This document shows, piece after piece, positions 56,263 through 64,000 of a stretch of DNA of 64,000 nt. Under the pieces are notes generated by a model. The model did not search any database, was not told the DNA's origin, and saw only the letters and a list, made by a program, of their open reading frames with translations. The stretch is from assembly GCA_938743325.2 (NCBI GenBank), contig OW568864.1:124001-188000 (forward strand), given 5' to 3'. Source of the stretch: Pycnococcus provasolii. Its lineage: Eukaryota > Chlorophyta > Pseudoscourfieldiophyceae > Pseudoscourfieldiales > Pycnococcaceae. The number at the start of each line of letters is the position of its first letter. The stretch's first letter is position 1. A program made the position numbers and the translations under genes.

Positions 56263-56531
56263 TTGCAAACTTCAACCGACCATGTCCTGGGGAAGGTTTT
56301 TCTCCAAAATTCTCCCCAAGATCTCTCAAATAGCGAAAAATTCTCTCCGAATTCCCCTCCAATTTCTTGCTTCTAGGGTCCCTGCAGGCCTGCCGCGTTC
56401 CAAACAGTCCCCCTGAATTCTCCCCGAAAACTCTCACTTTCAGAAAAATTCTCTCTGATTCGTGACAGAAGTCTCCCCGAAAAGGTTTCCCGAAAAACCT
56501 TCCCCAGGACATGGTCGGTTGAAGTTTGCAA
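56263..56531. mobile_element. MITE with TA target duplication (Tc1/mariner, Stowaway-like)
   Basis: 269-bp element with perfect 39-bp terminal inverted repeats (56263-56301 and 56493-56531), starting TTGCAAACTTCAACC and flanked by TA on both sides (56261-56262, 56532-56533). No coding capacity. The interior has repeated TCTCCCCGAAAA-type motifs. TA duplication and small size fit a non-autonomous Tc1/mariner-type element, mobilised in trans. Confidence 0.85.
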
Positions 56532-56533
56532 TA

Positions 56534-57120
56534 GTACTTACGGGTTTTTCGCGCCTGGTATTATGTAAAACATTGTACAGGTACCACTAAGAATACCGCC
56601 AACAACCGCAGATGAACAGCCTACGATAAGTACTATCGTACTGACTGCCTGAGTGATGAGCCCAGATGGAGTCATGGAGATGAAAAGGGAAGAACGAACT
56701 CGAGAAGAGAAGAACCGCGATAATTAACCGGCTGATAAAACCGGCTTTTAGCGCTGCATCAGTGCATCTTGCATCCCACAGAAAGCCTTTAGGCTGATAG
56801 GGAACGGTGCATCAATCCCGAGTACATACTGATTTCTCACTGATGATCGCCTCTCAAGTCTCAAGGGATTATTAATTGATGCGCCTTCGGACTTCGGAGC
56901 ACGCACCGATAACTTTAAAGTTAAAATTTGGGCTGAAACCTTTACAGGGACACCTTTAAAGCTCCCTCTCGTCGTCGCAGACACCTTAAGTGGCATACCT
57001 CCTTGGCATGTCGTAAACCGCCTTGCGCCACTGTCGCTACTACTGTACCTTAGGTTTGGCGAGTACTGTACTGTACCCGAATTTGATTCAAGCTTTAACA
57101 TACGAAACAGCACAGCTCAT
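56534..57120. other. Intergenic, about 590 bp
   Basis: This upstream region of the TTLL gene has no recognised gene or tRNA. Several TACTGTAC/GTACAGT short palindromes lie near the TTLL start (57040-57075). Confidence 0.5.
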
Positions 57121-59619
57121 ATGACTGTCCACGCGCCGCGACACAAGCCAGCCGTGCGCGCAGTCAAAGTCTCGTCCGATGGTTTCCTCGCCTTCACAGA
57201 AAAGTCCGCGGCGGCGGCGGCCGCACCACGGACACCAGCTATCAACAACAACACGAACGCCTACACTAAGGACTACTTTCCACCGCGAAAACTATCGGAC
57301 TTTGCGACGACGCCGCGTGGACCTGGCGCGCGCAAAGCCGTCGAGCTTCTGCGCGCAACCGCGCCAGAATCTTGGCGGGAAAAAGTTCTAGCTTACGAAC
57401 ACGGCGTCAAGTCACTGGCAAGGGCACGGCTTAACGCCGACAGGCCAGTCACCTCGCCAACGCCGTCGCCGAGAAAGGCTTACGCAGACGGATCTGATGC
57501 CATGGCGAACCCAGCGCGGACGACGCTTGTCAGCAAAGCGACGCTGCACCTGCCTAAACCAACGGGGGAGAGGAAACCGGTCGTCGTGTCGGCGCCAACT
57601 CCGACTCCTGCACGTTTCGCGACGACACCAACGGTGGGTGTGCGGCTGCCGTCGACGCCAACGACTTCGCAGACGCCACCTGGTGCACCGGCAAGACCGT
57701 CCAACCCCTGGGACATCGCAAGTATGCCGCCATACGCGCGCATATGCGGCGAGTACCGCGCCTGGAGACTGCGAAAGAAAGTTCCACCATCCAGCCCCGT
57801 GTTCTCGTTCGTTGGGCGGAATGCCGACGACCTGCGCGCTGCGCTCTTCCGCCGAGGATGGGTCGAGAACACAGACGGGCCGGCGAGCACGAACTTCGAC
57901 CTCAAGTGGGCGGTGAAGGCGCGCGATGTCACGCGGGCGCACTTTTCGCCTGGGCAGAAGGTGAACCACTTCCCATGCAGCGGTGAGGTGACGACGAAGC
58001 TTGGGCTCGTGCGCAATTTGCGCGACAACTGCATCTTTGCACAGACTTGCGATACGTCTCCCGTCGACAGCGGAGCAAGCTCTGGGGCGAGGTCCTCACG
58101 CACTTCCAGTCAGCAGCCATCGCTGAAGATTGTGCCCATCGATAAGCCGGACACATTCTTCCCACGGTCGTACGATCTAGGCGAGCCAGGAGAGCGCGAG
58201 GCGTTTCGCCTCGACTTCATTCGCTGTGCCGCGCTCTGCGTCCTGAGGCGCGTGAATGTAGATCGCGCGTTTCACGTGCAAGGTGCCTCGCGTGACAATT
58301 TTCTCGCGGCGTGCCACATCATCGAGCAGTGGGATGCATCGGAGGGATATCTGACGGAGAACGACGCGCTCGACGTCGTGGAGCGGACTAATCACTTTTC
58401 GCCGGAATCCATCATGCGCGCGGCCACTTCTCTCGCCTCCTTTCCGGGCCCGTACGTCAGGTCAGATGGAGCATGTGCTGCTACACCTCCAAGTGCCACG
58501 CAGATCGACGCGAAGGACGAGACGCGCCTCCGAGCTTGTCTGTCCATGGGTGAGAAGCGCGAGCGCCAGTCGTCGGTCGGTTGCCTGAACAACTGCTGGA
58601 TCATGAAGCCGGGGGGAAAATCTCGCGGACGTGGCGTTTCAGTCATCCGCACGCTCGGACGTCTGCAGCAGATCGAGCGCGACTCCCTTCAGGCAACGGG
58701 TGGTGAGCAGACAACGCGTTGGGTGGTGCAGAAGTACATCGAGAAACCACTACTCGTGCATGATCGGAAGTTCGACCTGCGTCAGTGGATTCTCGTCACG
58801 TCGTGGTCGCCGTTGACAATATGGTGGTTTGACGAGTGCTACGTTCGCTTCTGCGCCGAGGACTACGACGGCACCGACACGGAGAACAAGTTCAAGCACC
58901 TGTCCAACAACTCCATCGCAAAGCACAGCACGAATTTTAACGCGCGGTGCATCGGCGAAGGAAACATGTGGGATCAGGAGACATTTGCGTGCCACCTGAG
59001 GCTGGTGGGTGGCGATGCGTCATCCAATGATGGGTGGACGGACGACCCGTGGTCCGACGCCGTGCTTCCAAAGATGCAGCGCGCGGCTGTGAATGCTCTG
59101 CGTTCTGCGGAGGGTTCCATTCCCAACACACAGCACGGGTGTTTCGCGCTGTACGGCCTGGACTATGCGCTTTCGGCATCTGGTCCTGATCCTTGGCTGC
59201 TCGAAGTGAACTCATCTCCATGCCTTGAGCACTCAACGCCGGTGACTGCTAGGTTAGTTCCTCGCATGATGGAGAGCCTTGCACGCGTGGTGGTGGATGG
59301 CTCCGATCGGCACGCCGCCGGCGACTACGGCGGATTTTCTCTTCTCTACCGCGGTCCAGCGAAGGCTGTCCACATCCCATCGTACAGCTTGAATGCCGGT
59401 GCGCTCGAGGTGGTGGGACACGGGCTGATATCCACTGGAGACGGTTCGGTAGACCGTCCGCCGTCCAGACCAAAGACGACGGCGGCGGGTGGGTTGATGG
59501 GCGTGCTTCCGGCTGTCATGTCGGTGAAGAGAAGACACCATTCTGTTTCACCACGTAAAAGGCCTAGCACAACATCTGGCGCTGCAACGATACCTCGGGT
59601 TGTGCCCGTTGCTTCGTAA
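57121..59619 (+). CDS. Tubulin tyrosine ligase-like protein, TTLL3/8 glycylase type
   Basis: 832 residues. The N-terminal 200 are Pro/Thr/Ala-rich and disordered. The ATP-grasp TTL domain runs from about 330 to 720: WIMKPGGKSRGRGVSVI (nucleotide-binding loop), then YIEKPLLVHDRKFDLRQWILVTSWSPLTIWWFDECYVRF in pieces, and LLEVNSSPCLEHSTPV (metal-binding Glu/Asn). The KFDLRQW and PLTIWWFDE.YVRF pattern is that of monoglycylases TTLL3/TTLL8. These add glycine to tubulin tails on ciliary axonemes, so a flagellate stage is implied. TGTAA lies 18 nt past the stop. Confidence 0.85.
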   Translation: MTVHAPRHKPAVRAVKVSSDGFLAFTEKSAAAAAAPRTPAINNNTNAYTKDYFPPRKLSDFATTPRGPGARKAVELLRATAPESWREKVLAYEHGVKSLARARLNADRPVTSPTPSPRKAYADGSDAMANPARTTLVSKATLHLPKPTGERKPVVVSAPTPTPARFATTPTVGVRLPSTPTTSQTPPGAPARPSNPWDIASMPPYARICGEYRAWRLRKKVPPSSPVFSFVGRNADDLRAALFRRGWVENTDGPASTNFDLKWAVKARDVTRAHFSPGQKVNHFPCSGEVTTKLGLVRNLRDNCIFAQTCDTSPVDSGASSGARSSRTSSQQPSLKIVPIDKPDTFFPRSYDLGEPGEREAFRLDFIRCAALCVLRRVNVDRAFHVQGASRDNFLAACHIIEQWDASEGYLTENDALDVVERTNHFSPESIMRAATSLASFPGPYVRSDGACAATPPSATQIDAKDETRLRACLSMGEKRERQSSVGCLNNCWIMKPGGKSRGRGVSVIRTLGRLQQIERDSLQATGGEQTTRWVVQKYIEKPLLVHDRKFDLRQWILVTSWSPLTIWWFDECYVRFCAEDYDGTDTENKFKHLSNNSIAKHSTNFNARCIGEGNMWDQETFACHLRLVGGDASSNDGWTDDPWSDAVLPKMQRAAVNALRSAEGSIPNTQHGCFALYGLDYALSASGPDPWLLEVNSSPCLEHSTPVTARLVPRMMESLARVVVDGSDRHAAGDYGGFSLLYRGPAKAVHIPSYSLNAGALEVVGHGLISTGDGSVDRPPSRPKTTAAGGLMGVLPAVMSVKRRHHSVSPRKRPSTTSGAATIPRVVPVAS

Positions 59620-59849
59620 TTGGACTTGACCCTGTATGTAAATAGAGAAGACCTTCTTTCTTTATACCCTTCTTGAATCCGCCCTCCTTAACGTGAGCTT
59701 AGGCTTAGCGGGCGTTTCTACCGTTGTGAGGAAAGAATTTGAGTGAAAGGTGTGTTACATAACACATACTGATTAGAATCTCACCAGTTGCCTTCGCACA
59801 CAACCATGTAACCTCTTCCCTGGGTCAGACTTGGGCAAACACGGGGTAT

Positions 59850-60750
59850 TCATGCCTGCGCCTGTCCGTAGTTCAACGTGCGTCGGTAAAGCATGATGTG
59901 AGGTTCCGGGCGGTGAATAGCTGTTTTCAATTTTGGTTGAGTTGTTAGTTCGTCACGTGGATTATTTATTGTGTCCAAAGTAGGGGTCGTTTGTCTTTGC
60001 TTACCATAGTGAACCCAACCGCGTGATTGCTGAACTCCAAGTCCACGCCACTCAGCCTCCGTCAAGAGACGGTTCTTTGGGAGCAGCTTTGCCATGTCAG
60101 GGGGAAGCACGACGTGGCTGTCGATGCGTTGTTGTTGTTTTGGTTGTGTGTGTGTTGAGGGACGAGTCAGAAGTTTGATTTTTGTTAGGTATTTTTTGTT
60201 GTGTTGTCAAGTGGCGGCGGTGATCCGTTGTTGTGGCTGAGCCAGGAACATGTATGCGTACGACCGCGGCTGACCCCGTTTTGCTGATATGAAAACAACA
60301 CGAGTGTGTGAGATCCTGCTCCCCAAACGCAGCCTGCGCTCGCCGAACCGAACCGCGCGCGTTTTACCTGTTCCTGCCAAAGCACGCTCGCACGCATGCG
60401 TCGTGCGTGCGTGCATACCCACCCACCCACCCACTGTGTGTGTACGACACATCGTTCTCATACGTCGCACGTACACGCACGCACACACACACACACGCAC
60501 ACACGTCCCGCACTATTGCCATGAATCCCTCCCTCCCTCCCTCCCGCAATGGCCTGTTACGAAGCCCCCGACAAGCAGACGAGGATGAATGACAAGCACC
60601 ACAAAAGCCAAGACACCAGCAAGCACCACCAAAGCCAACCACACCAAAGCCAAGACCTAGACTAACTAAGCAAACAAAGACGCACCGGTATTCGTAGGTA
60701 TCGTCGAAGTACTTCTCGGAGTACTGCGGCATCTGCTTGTCGGACGGCAT
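59850..60750 (-). CDS. CKS1: Cyclin-dependent kinase regulatory subunit CKS1, three exons
   Basis: Exons 60686-60750, 60005-60117 and 59850-59920 give 82 residues, the normal CKS length. [36 protein letters not shown] and [14 protein letters not shown] are the CKS signature, including the phosphate-binding Arg and Trp residues and the hinge HxPEPH. CKS1 docks cyclin-CDKs onto phosphorylated substrates. Introns are 568 nt (60118-60685) and 84 nt (59921-60004), GT-AG. The large intron carries CACA and CCCA repeats. Both joins preserve the family sequence exactly, which fixes the structure. Confidence 0.95.
60118..60685 (-). other. Long repeat-rich intron of CKS1
   Basis: 568 nt, by far the longest intron seen here (others 81-123 nt). 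It contains CACA dinucleotide repeats (60475-60503) and ACCC repeats (about 60417-60432). Confidence 0.85.
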
Positions 60751-60988
60751 GATTGTTCTCAAGAAGAATAGAATAAGTGGGAGAATGAAATGAAGAGGCT
60801 CCCCGGAATGGAAAAGTCAGTCGCACAATGTGGCACAAAAGGGGGCTGGAAATGGCTGGGGCTGGGAGGGGGGAAAACCCGGGCGCGAAACCTCGAATAA
60901 AGGCGACCCGACGTAATTTCCCGAGTGACCGTTGGGTCCCGAGGGGCCGGCGCCTCCCCTCTCCCTCCCGGGATCCCGGGCAGCCGTG

Positions 60989-61045
60989 GTAGTAACCCTA
61001 CGACCTAATCCTCCTTCCTTTGAAGTTAGGTCGTAGGGTTACTAC
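60989..61045. repeat. Perfect 20-bp inverted repeat (hairpin)
   Basis: 60989-61008 is the exact reverse complement of 61026-61045 with a 17-nt loop. The arms contain GTAACCCTA/TAGGGTTAC, telomere-like in part. No flanking duplication was found. Confidence 0.9.
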
Positions 61046-61127
61046 GGACAGGTTTCTCTTGTAATAACCCTAAGATGTGAGTTCTCAAAACTAACAATAT
61101 GTATCGGGAACTGGTTGGTTTTCGTCC

Positions 61128-61268
61128 ATCTTTTTTTTCTCTTTTTTTCCTACTGTTTTTCTCTCTTTTTTCACACTTTTTTTTCCCCCTTTTTTATCCC
61201 CTTTTTTTCCCCTTTTTTTCTCTTCCTTTTCTCCCCTTTTCTCTCCCTTTTTTCTCCCTTTTTTCCCG
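61128..61268 (+). repeat. Long pyrimidine tract (T/C)
   Basis: About 140 bp almost entirely T and C with T4-T9 runs. Sequences like this can form triplex or promote slippage. The sharp strand bias is unlike the neighbouring DNA. Confidence 0.85.
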
Positions 61269-61707
61269 TGCAGTAGGGATTGGCCGTGGTCAAAAGGGGC
61301 GACCCAGTTCCTCCGACCACGACCACGACCCAGTTTGTCCGTCTGTCATTTTTTTCCAAGTGGAGGGGGCAGGGGGCAGCGTGTGCCTTTTTTTCCCCAT
61401 TTTATTAAAAAAAATTCTCCAGGAGCACCCACGGCCGGGGGGGTCGGTTTTTGTTTGTTGGGGACCTTATTTTTACACAAATAAAACTCACCTGTTTGTT
61501 TCCATTTCAAACTAACAACCATGAACCAACCCTTTCTTGAAGGGGGGTTCCCAAGCCTGGTTTTTCGGGGTTTGCTTTTGCTTTCATGCCACTTGGGTTT
61601 CGGGGTTTCCCTTAGGGGTAGATTTCCTCTTGCCGATGGGTTGGTTCCTCATCGGTCCCCATCACCACTCCATCACTCCCCTTATTATATTGGTACCATC
61701 CCGGGCA

Positions 61708-63021
61708 ATGTCGACGTCACCGCAACACCACCACCACAGTAGGAGTGATAGTAGGAGTGCTACTACTCTTAGAAGCAGCCTTACAGATTTGGCAATCTCC
61801 AGATTCAAACGGGCGCGACAACTTGCCATGACAGACTACCACGCCAAAAGACAGGAGTACTACGTGCCGCTGCCCGTATGGATCACAAACAAGTTCGTCA
61901 AACCAATGCTCGCGCACGAAAAAGATACCGCGCTTGTACACGCGCTCGCGAACGTCGCGATCTTTGCACCCACCGCGGCATGCCTGCTGCTAGCCGCACG
62001 CCCGTCGCACGTACTGGGAGCTCTGTACGTCGCCGCTCTCTACGCACTGTTCCTGCAGAGGTTTATGCTTGCCATGCACTACGCCGCGCACAGACCGCCG
62101 CTGCAGGCACCCGCCAACGCGTCAAACACGACCAAACTTGTAGTGGCGGCGTTCAACGAAGCACCCACAACCTTGCTGTGCGCCTTCTTCGGACTACCTC
62201 CGTGCTGCTACCGCATGCACCACGTCGCTATGCAACACGGAGGGGCCAACTCGCCCGCGCCGTGGCGTGACCTCTCGTCCACAGCCACCTTGCCCAGGAG
62301 AGGCGCGCGCGGCGCCGCCGCGTTCGTCTGGTACTGGCTGCGCAGCTTTGCAGCACTCGCCGCAAGCCTGCCGCTGTGGGCATTGCGAAGACGTGGCATC
62401 GCCGACACAGTCAAGACAGTCTGTGGCATAGTCGCATACTTCGGAACGTACTTCGCGCTGCGCAACGTGAACGCCGTTGCCGCCAACTACCTCATCCCCG
62501 TGCCATTCCTCATCAGCAGTCTCGCTCTCGCATTTGGCAACTGGTCGCAGCACGTGCTTCTGCACCTCGCAGATGATGGCACGGCTCGCACCGAACCTCA
62601 CGCCGTCGCGTACGACTGCCTCGTTTGCGCGGATAATGCGCGCACGTTCAACGATGGCTACCACGCCGTGCACCACGAGGAGCCGACGTGCCATTGGAGC
62701 GAGATGCCACTGCGATATGCACAGAGATGTGAGGCTTGGATTGCACATCTCGAGTACGTCCGCGATCATGGAAGTGCAGACGGCGCGCCCCCGCCGCCGC
62801 ACTCGCGCCGCGAGCCATGTGCACGCCTGGCATTCGAGGGTCTCGGCTTCTTCGACATCGGCGTGCTGTGCCTTCTAGGGGAGTATGGAGAGCGCACAAT
62901 GGCGAAGCACTTCGTCGACGCGTGCGATCCGAGTGAACGTGAGCACGACAGCGCGTGGTGCGCGACGGAGCTACGTCGGCGCCTACGCCCGGCTGTGACA
63001 AAGACTGCAATGCGACATTAA
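61708..63021 (+). CDS. Membrane fatty-acid-desaturase-family protein
   Basis: 437 residues from ATG 61708; ATG 61828 is a possible start without the Ser/Arg-rich leader. Three histidine boxes fit the di-iron desaturase/hydroxylase superfamily: H124-x3-H128 (HYAAH), H172-x3-H176 (HHVAMQH) and H319-x2-H322-H323 (HAVHH). Helices lie between them. Box spacing resembles membrane desaturases or alkane/sterol hydroxylases more than plastid acyl-ACP types. The substrate is not assigned. TGTAA lies 12 nt past the stop. Converges on the ALDH12 gene. Confidence 0.8.
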   Translation: MSTSPQHHHHSRSDSRSATTLRSSLTDLAISRFKRARQLAMTDYHAKRQEYYVPLPVWITNKFVKPMLAHEKDTALVHALANVAIFAPTAACLLLAARPSHVLGALYVAALYALFLQRFMLAMHYAAHRPPLQAPANASNTTKLVVAAFNEAPTTLLCAFFGLPPCCYRMHHVAMQHGGANSPAPWRDLSSTATLPRRGARGAAAFVWYWLRSFAALAASLPLWALRRRGIADTVKTVCGIVAYFGTYFALRNVNAVAANYLIPVPFLISSLALAFGNWSQHVLLHLADDGTARTEPHAVAYDCLVCADNARTFNDGYHAVHHEEPTCHWSEMPLRYAQRCEAWIAHLEYVRDHGSADGAPPPPHSRREPCARLAFEGLGFFDIGVLCLLGEYGERTMAKHFVDACDPSEREHDSAWCATELRRRLRPAVTKTAMRH

Positions 63022-63126
63022 ATCAATTTTACTTGTAAATGGACACACTTTTTTTTATCTTTTTACTCTTTTTATTTCCGCAACTGCACAGCTGAGCGCC
63101 TTGTTGAGACGAGGGACACTGCTGAA

Positions 63127-64000
63127 CTACGAAATCGGTGGAGGCTGGTCATTCTCGGAGAGCAGCGCATCGTGGATAATTTCGCGATGGCACGACCACG
63201 TCGACAAGATGGCACCTGGCGATCCGATGCCCGCCGCACGTGGATCACCTGCAGGTCCGAACCAGTGATTCTGAGGTGCACCCGTAGTTCGAGCTCGCAA
63301 GCCCGCGTATGTCGTGCCATTTTCCGTCTGACTCAGCACGTCATGCAAAAAGTGCGGGTCACTTGACACCACGGCGGCTGTCAACTTCGCATCCATCGAT
63401 GCGAGGAGCGTGAGCACGTCATTCAGCTCGCCGTCTTTGAAGCTCGTGACCACCTGCATCGGGCCAAAAATTTCCTTCGTACAAAGTCTCGTCGCATCGG
63501 CACTGGATAGAATCGACTGCAGCGGTACGAACACCGCGGTGGGTTCAATCGCGCCGTAGCATGCTGGTACGTTGTGCGTGTTGGGGTCCAACTCCTTTCC
63601 CCCGAAGAGTAGATGAGAGCCTGGCAGCTTGAGCAGCTTCGTCACATGCTCAAGGAGATTTTCCGTCGTGTGGGACAGAACTGGACCTACGGTGAGATCG
63701 TCCAGGGAGCGCTGTGCGGCACGGCTCTTCATCATCTCAAGCAAGTCCGTTTCCAGCCAATTGACGTGCGCAATGAGTATGCTCTGGGCACTGCACTTCT
63801 GACCCGAGCACGCATATGCATCCTGATCGCACACGCCTGCCACGTACGCCACAGAGCCATCAGTGGTGGGAACGTCAGGTCCAAGCACCTTCCAGTCGAA
63901 TCCAGCATCTTCCACGCGAATGCGACCTTCGAGCGTCTTGGTAAGCAACTCTGCGACGCCGCTACTACCGGTAAATTGGGTCATCTTCGGCTGAGCGCGT
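63127..64000 (-). CDS. ALDH12: Delta-1-pyrroline-5-carboxylate dehydrogenase, plant type (5' partial)
   Basis: The frame is open through base 64000, so the gene begins outside the window; the visible ATG at 63984 is internal, since PKMT.FTGSS upstream of it matches the family. ACSGQKCSAQ carries the catalytic Cys region, TKEIFGP is the conserved aldehyde-dehydrogenase turn, and GAPQNHWFGPAGDPR is the ALDH12 signature near the end. The enzyme oxidises glutamate semialdehyde/P5C to glutamate with NAD, the last step of proline breakdown, in the mitochondrion. About 290 C-terminal residues are present. Confidence 0.93.
   Translation of the reverse strand, partial: RAQPKMTQFTGSSGVAELLTKTLEGRIRVEDAGFDWKVLGPDVPTTDGSVAYVAGVCDQDAYACSGQKCSAQSILIAHVNWLETDLLEMMKSRAAQRSLDDLTVGPVLSHTTENLLEHVTKLLKLPGSHLLFGGKELDPNTHNVPACYGAIEPTAVFVPLQSILSSADATRLCTKEIFGPMQVVTSFKDGELNDVLTLLASMDAKLTAAVVSSDPHFLHDVLSQTENGTTYAGLRARTTGAPQNHWFGPAGDPRAAGIGSPGAILSTWSCHREIIHDALLSENDQPPPIS

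Larger units (their letters stand above)
60751..61707. other. Intergenic, about 960 bp
   Basis: It holds the hairpin and the pyrimidine tract listed separately. A 138-codon frame at 61099-61515 encodes mostly Phe from the T-rich tract and is not a gene. The last 200 bp are the leader of the desaturase gene. Confidence 0.55.

Noticed and set aside
61099-61515. 138-codon frame rich in Phe
   Set aside because: Produced by the T-rich tract; no domain, and no homologous pattern.

Overview
The window looks like nuclear DNA of a small green alga of prasinophyte grade; a Pycnococcus-like picoplankter is my guess, not something the sequence proves. Reasons: a Tat-targeted thylakoid PsbP-domain protein, a three-helix ELIP/LHC-like protein, an mTERF protein with a plastid-type leader, plant-type P5C dehydrogenase (ALDH12), plant-type polyamine/amino-acid transporters, and a tubulin glycylase-like TTLL. 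Genes are packed and mostly intronless, and a TGTAA motif, the green-algal poly(A) signal, follows many stop codons. The few introns I could place have GT-AG ends and are 81-123 nt, with one of 568 nt. Many reading frames open at TTG or GTG upstream of the first ATG; I trimmed these to the first credible ATG.

Layout. 1-14.7 kb: a secreted GH26-type hydrolase with tandem apple-like repeats (5' end outside the window), a vWA/alpha-kinase, an HTTM membrane protein, a tail-anchored coiled-coil protein, an ARM-like protein and an RRM protein. 14.7-22.8 kb is an accessory island: a hypothetical ORF, an orphan TFIIS/RPA12-type zinc ribbon, a C2H2 zinc-finger array fused to a nuclease-like domain, a MULE transposon with identical 96-bp terminal repeats and a 10-bp target duplication 53 bp upstream of that gene's ATG, a fossil retroelement, and several minisatellites. 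22.8-34.4 kb: a Golgi-type glycosyltransferase, a methyltransferase/2OG-oxygenase fusion and a 2,304-aa RCC1/TPR protein. 35.1-38.2 kb: two tail-to-tail transporters of the PUT type. 38.6-43 kb: an orphan 3' end of a sphingosine-1-phosphate lyase gene and three plastid-protein genes. 43.3-52.6 kb: a secreted mucin-like protein, enolase with a long leader, a membrane protein and a sialidase-like (Asp-box) protein. 53.6-64 kb: a ShKT-cyclophilin protein, a three-exon hypothetical gene, a TA-flanked MITE, a TTLL3/8-like gene, a three-exon CKS1 gene, a fatty-acid-desaturase-family gene and the 3' part of ALDH12.

The strongest lead is the island's zinc-finger/nuclease gene. It looks like a natural zinc-finger nuclease: seven near-identical fingers differ mainly at DNA-contact positions, and its upstream region has been hit recently by a MULE. 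A second pattern is a set of gene ends without their 5' parts (about 16.1, 38.7, 45.4 and 48.0 kb). Interstitial TTAGGG blocks recur between genes and inside the MULE ends. No rRNA, tRNA or CRISPR array was recognised.
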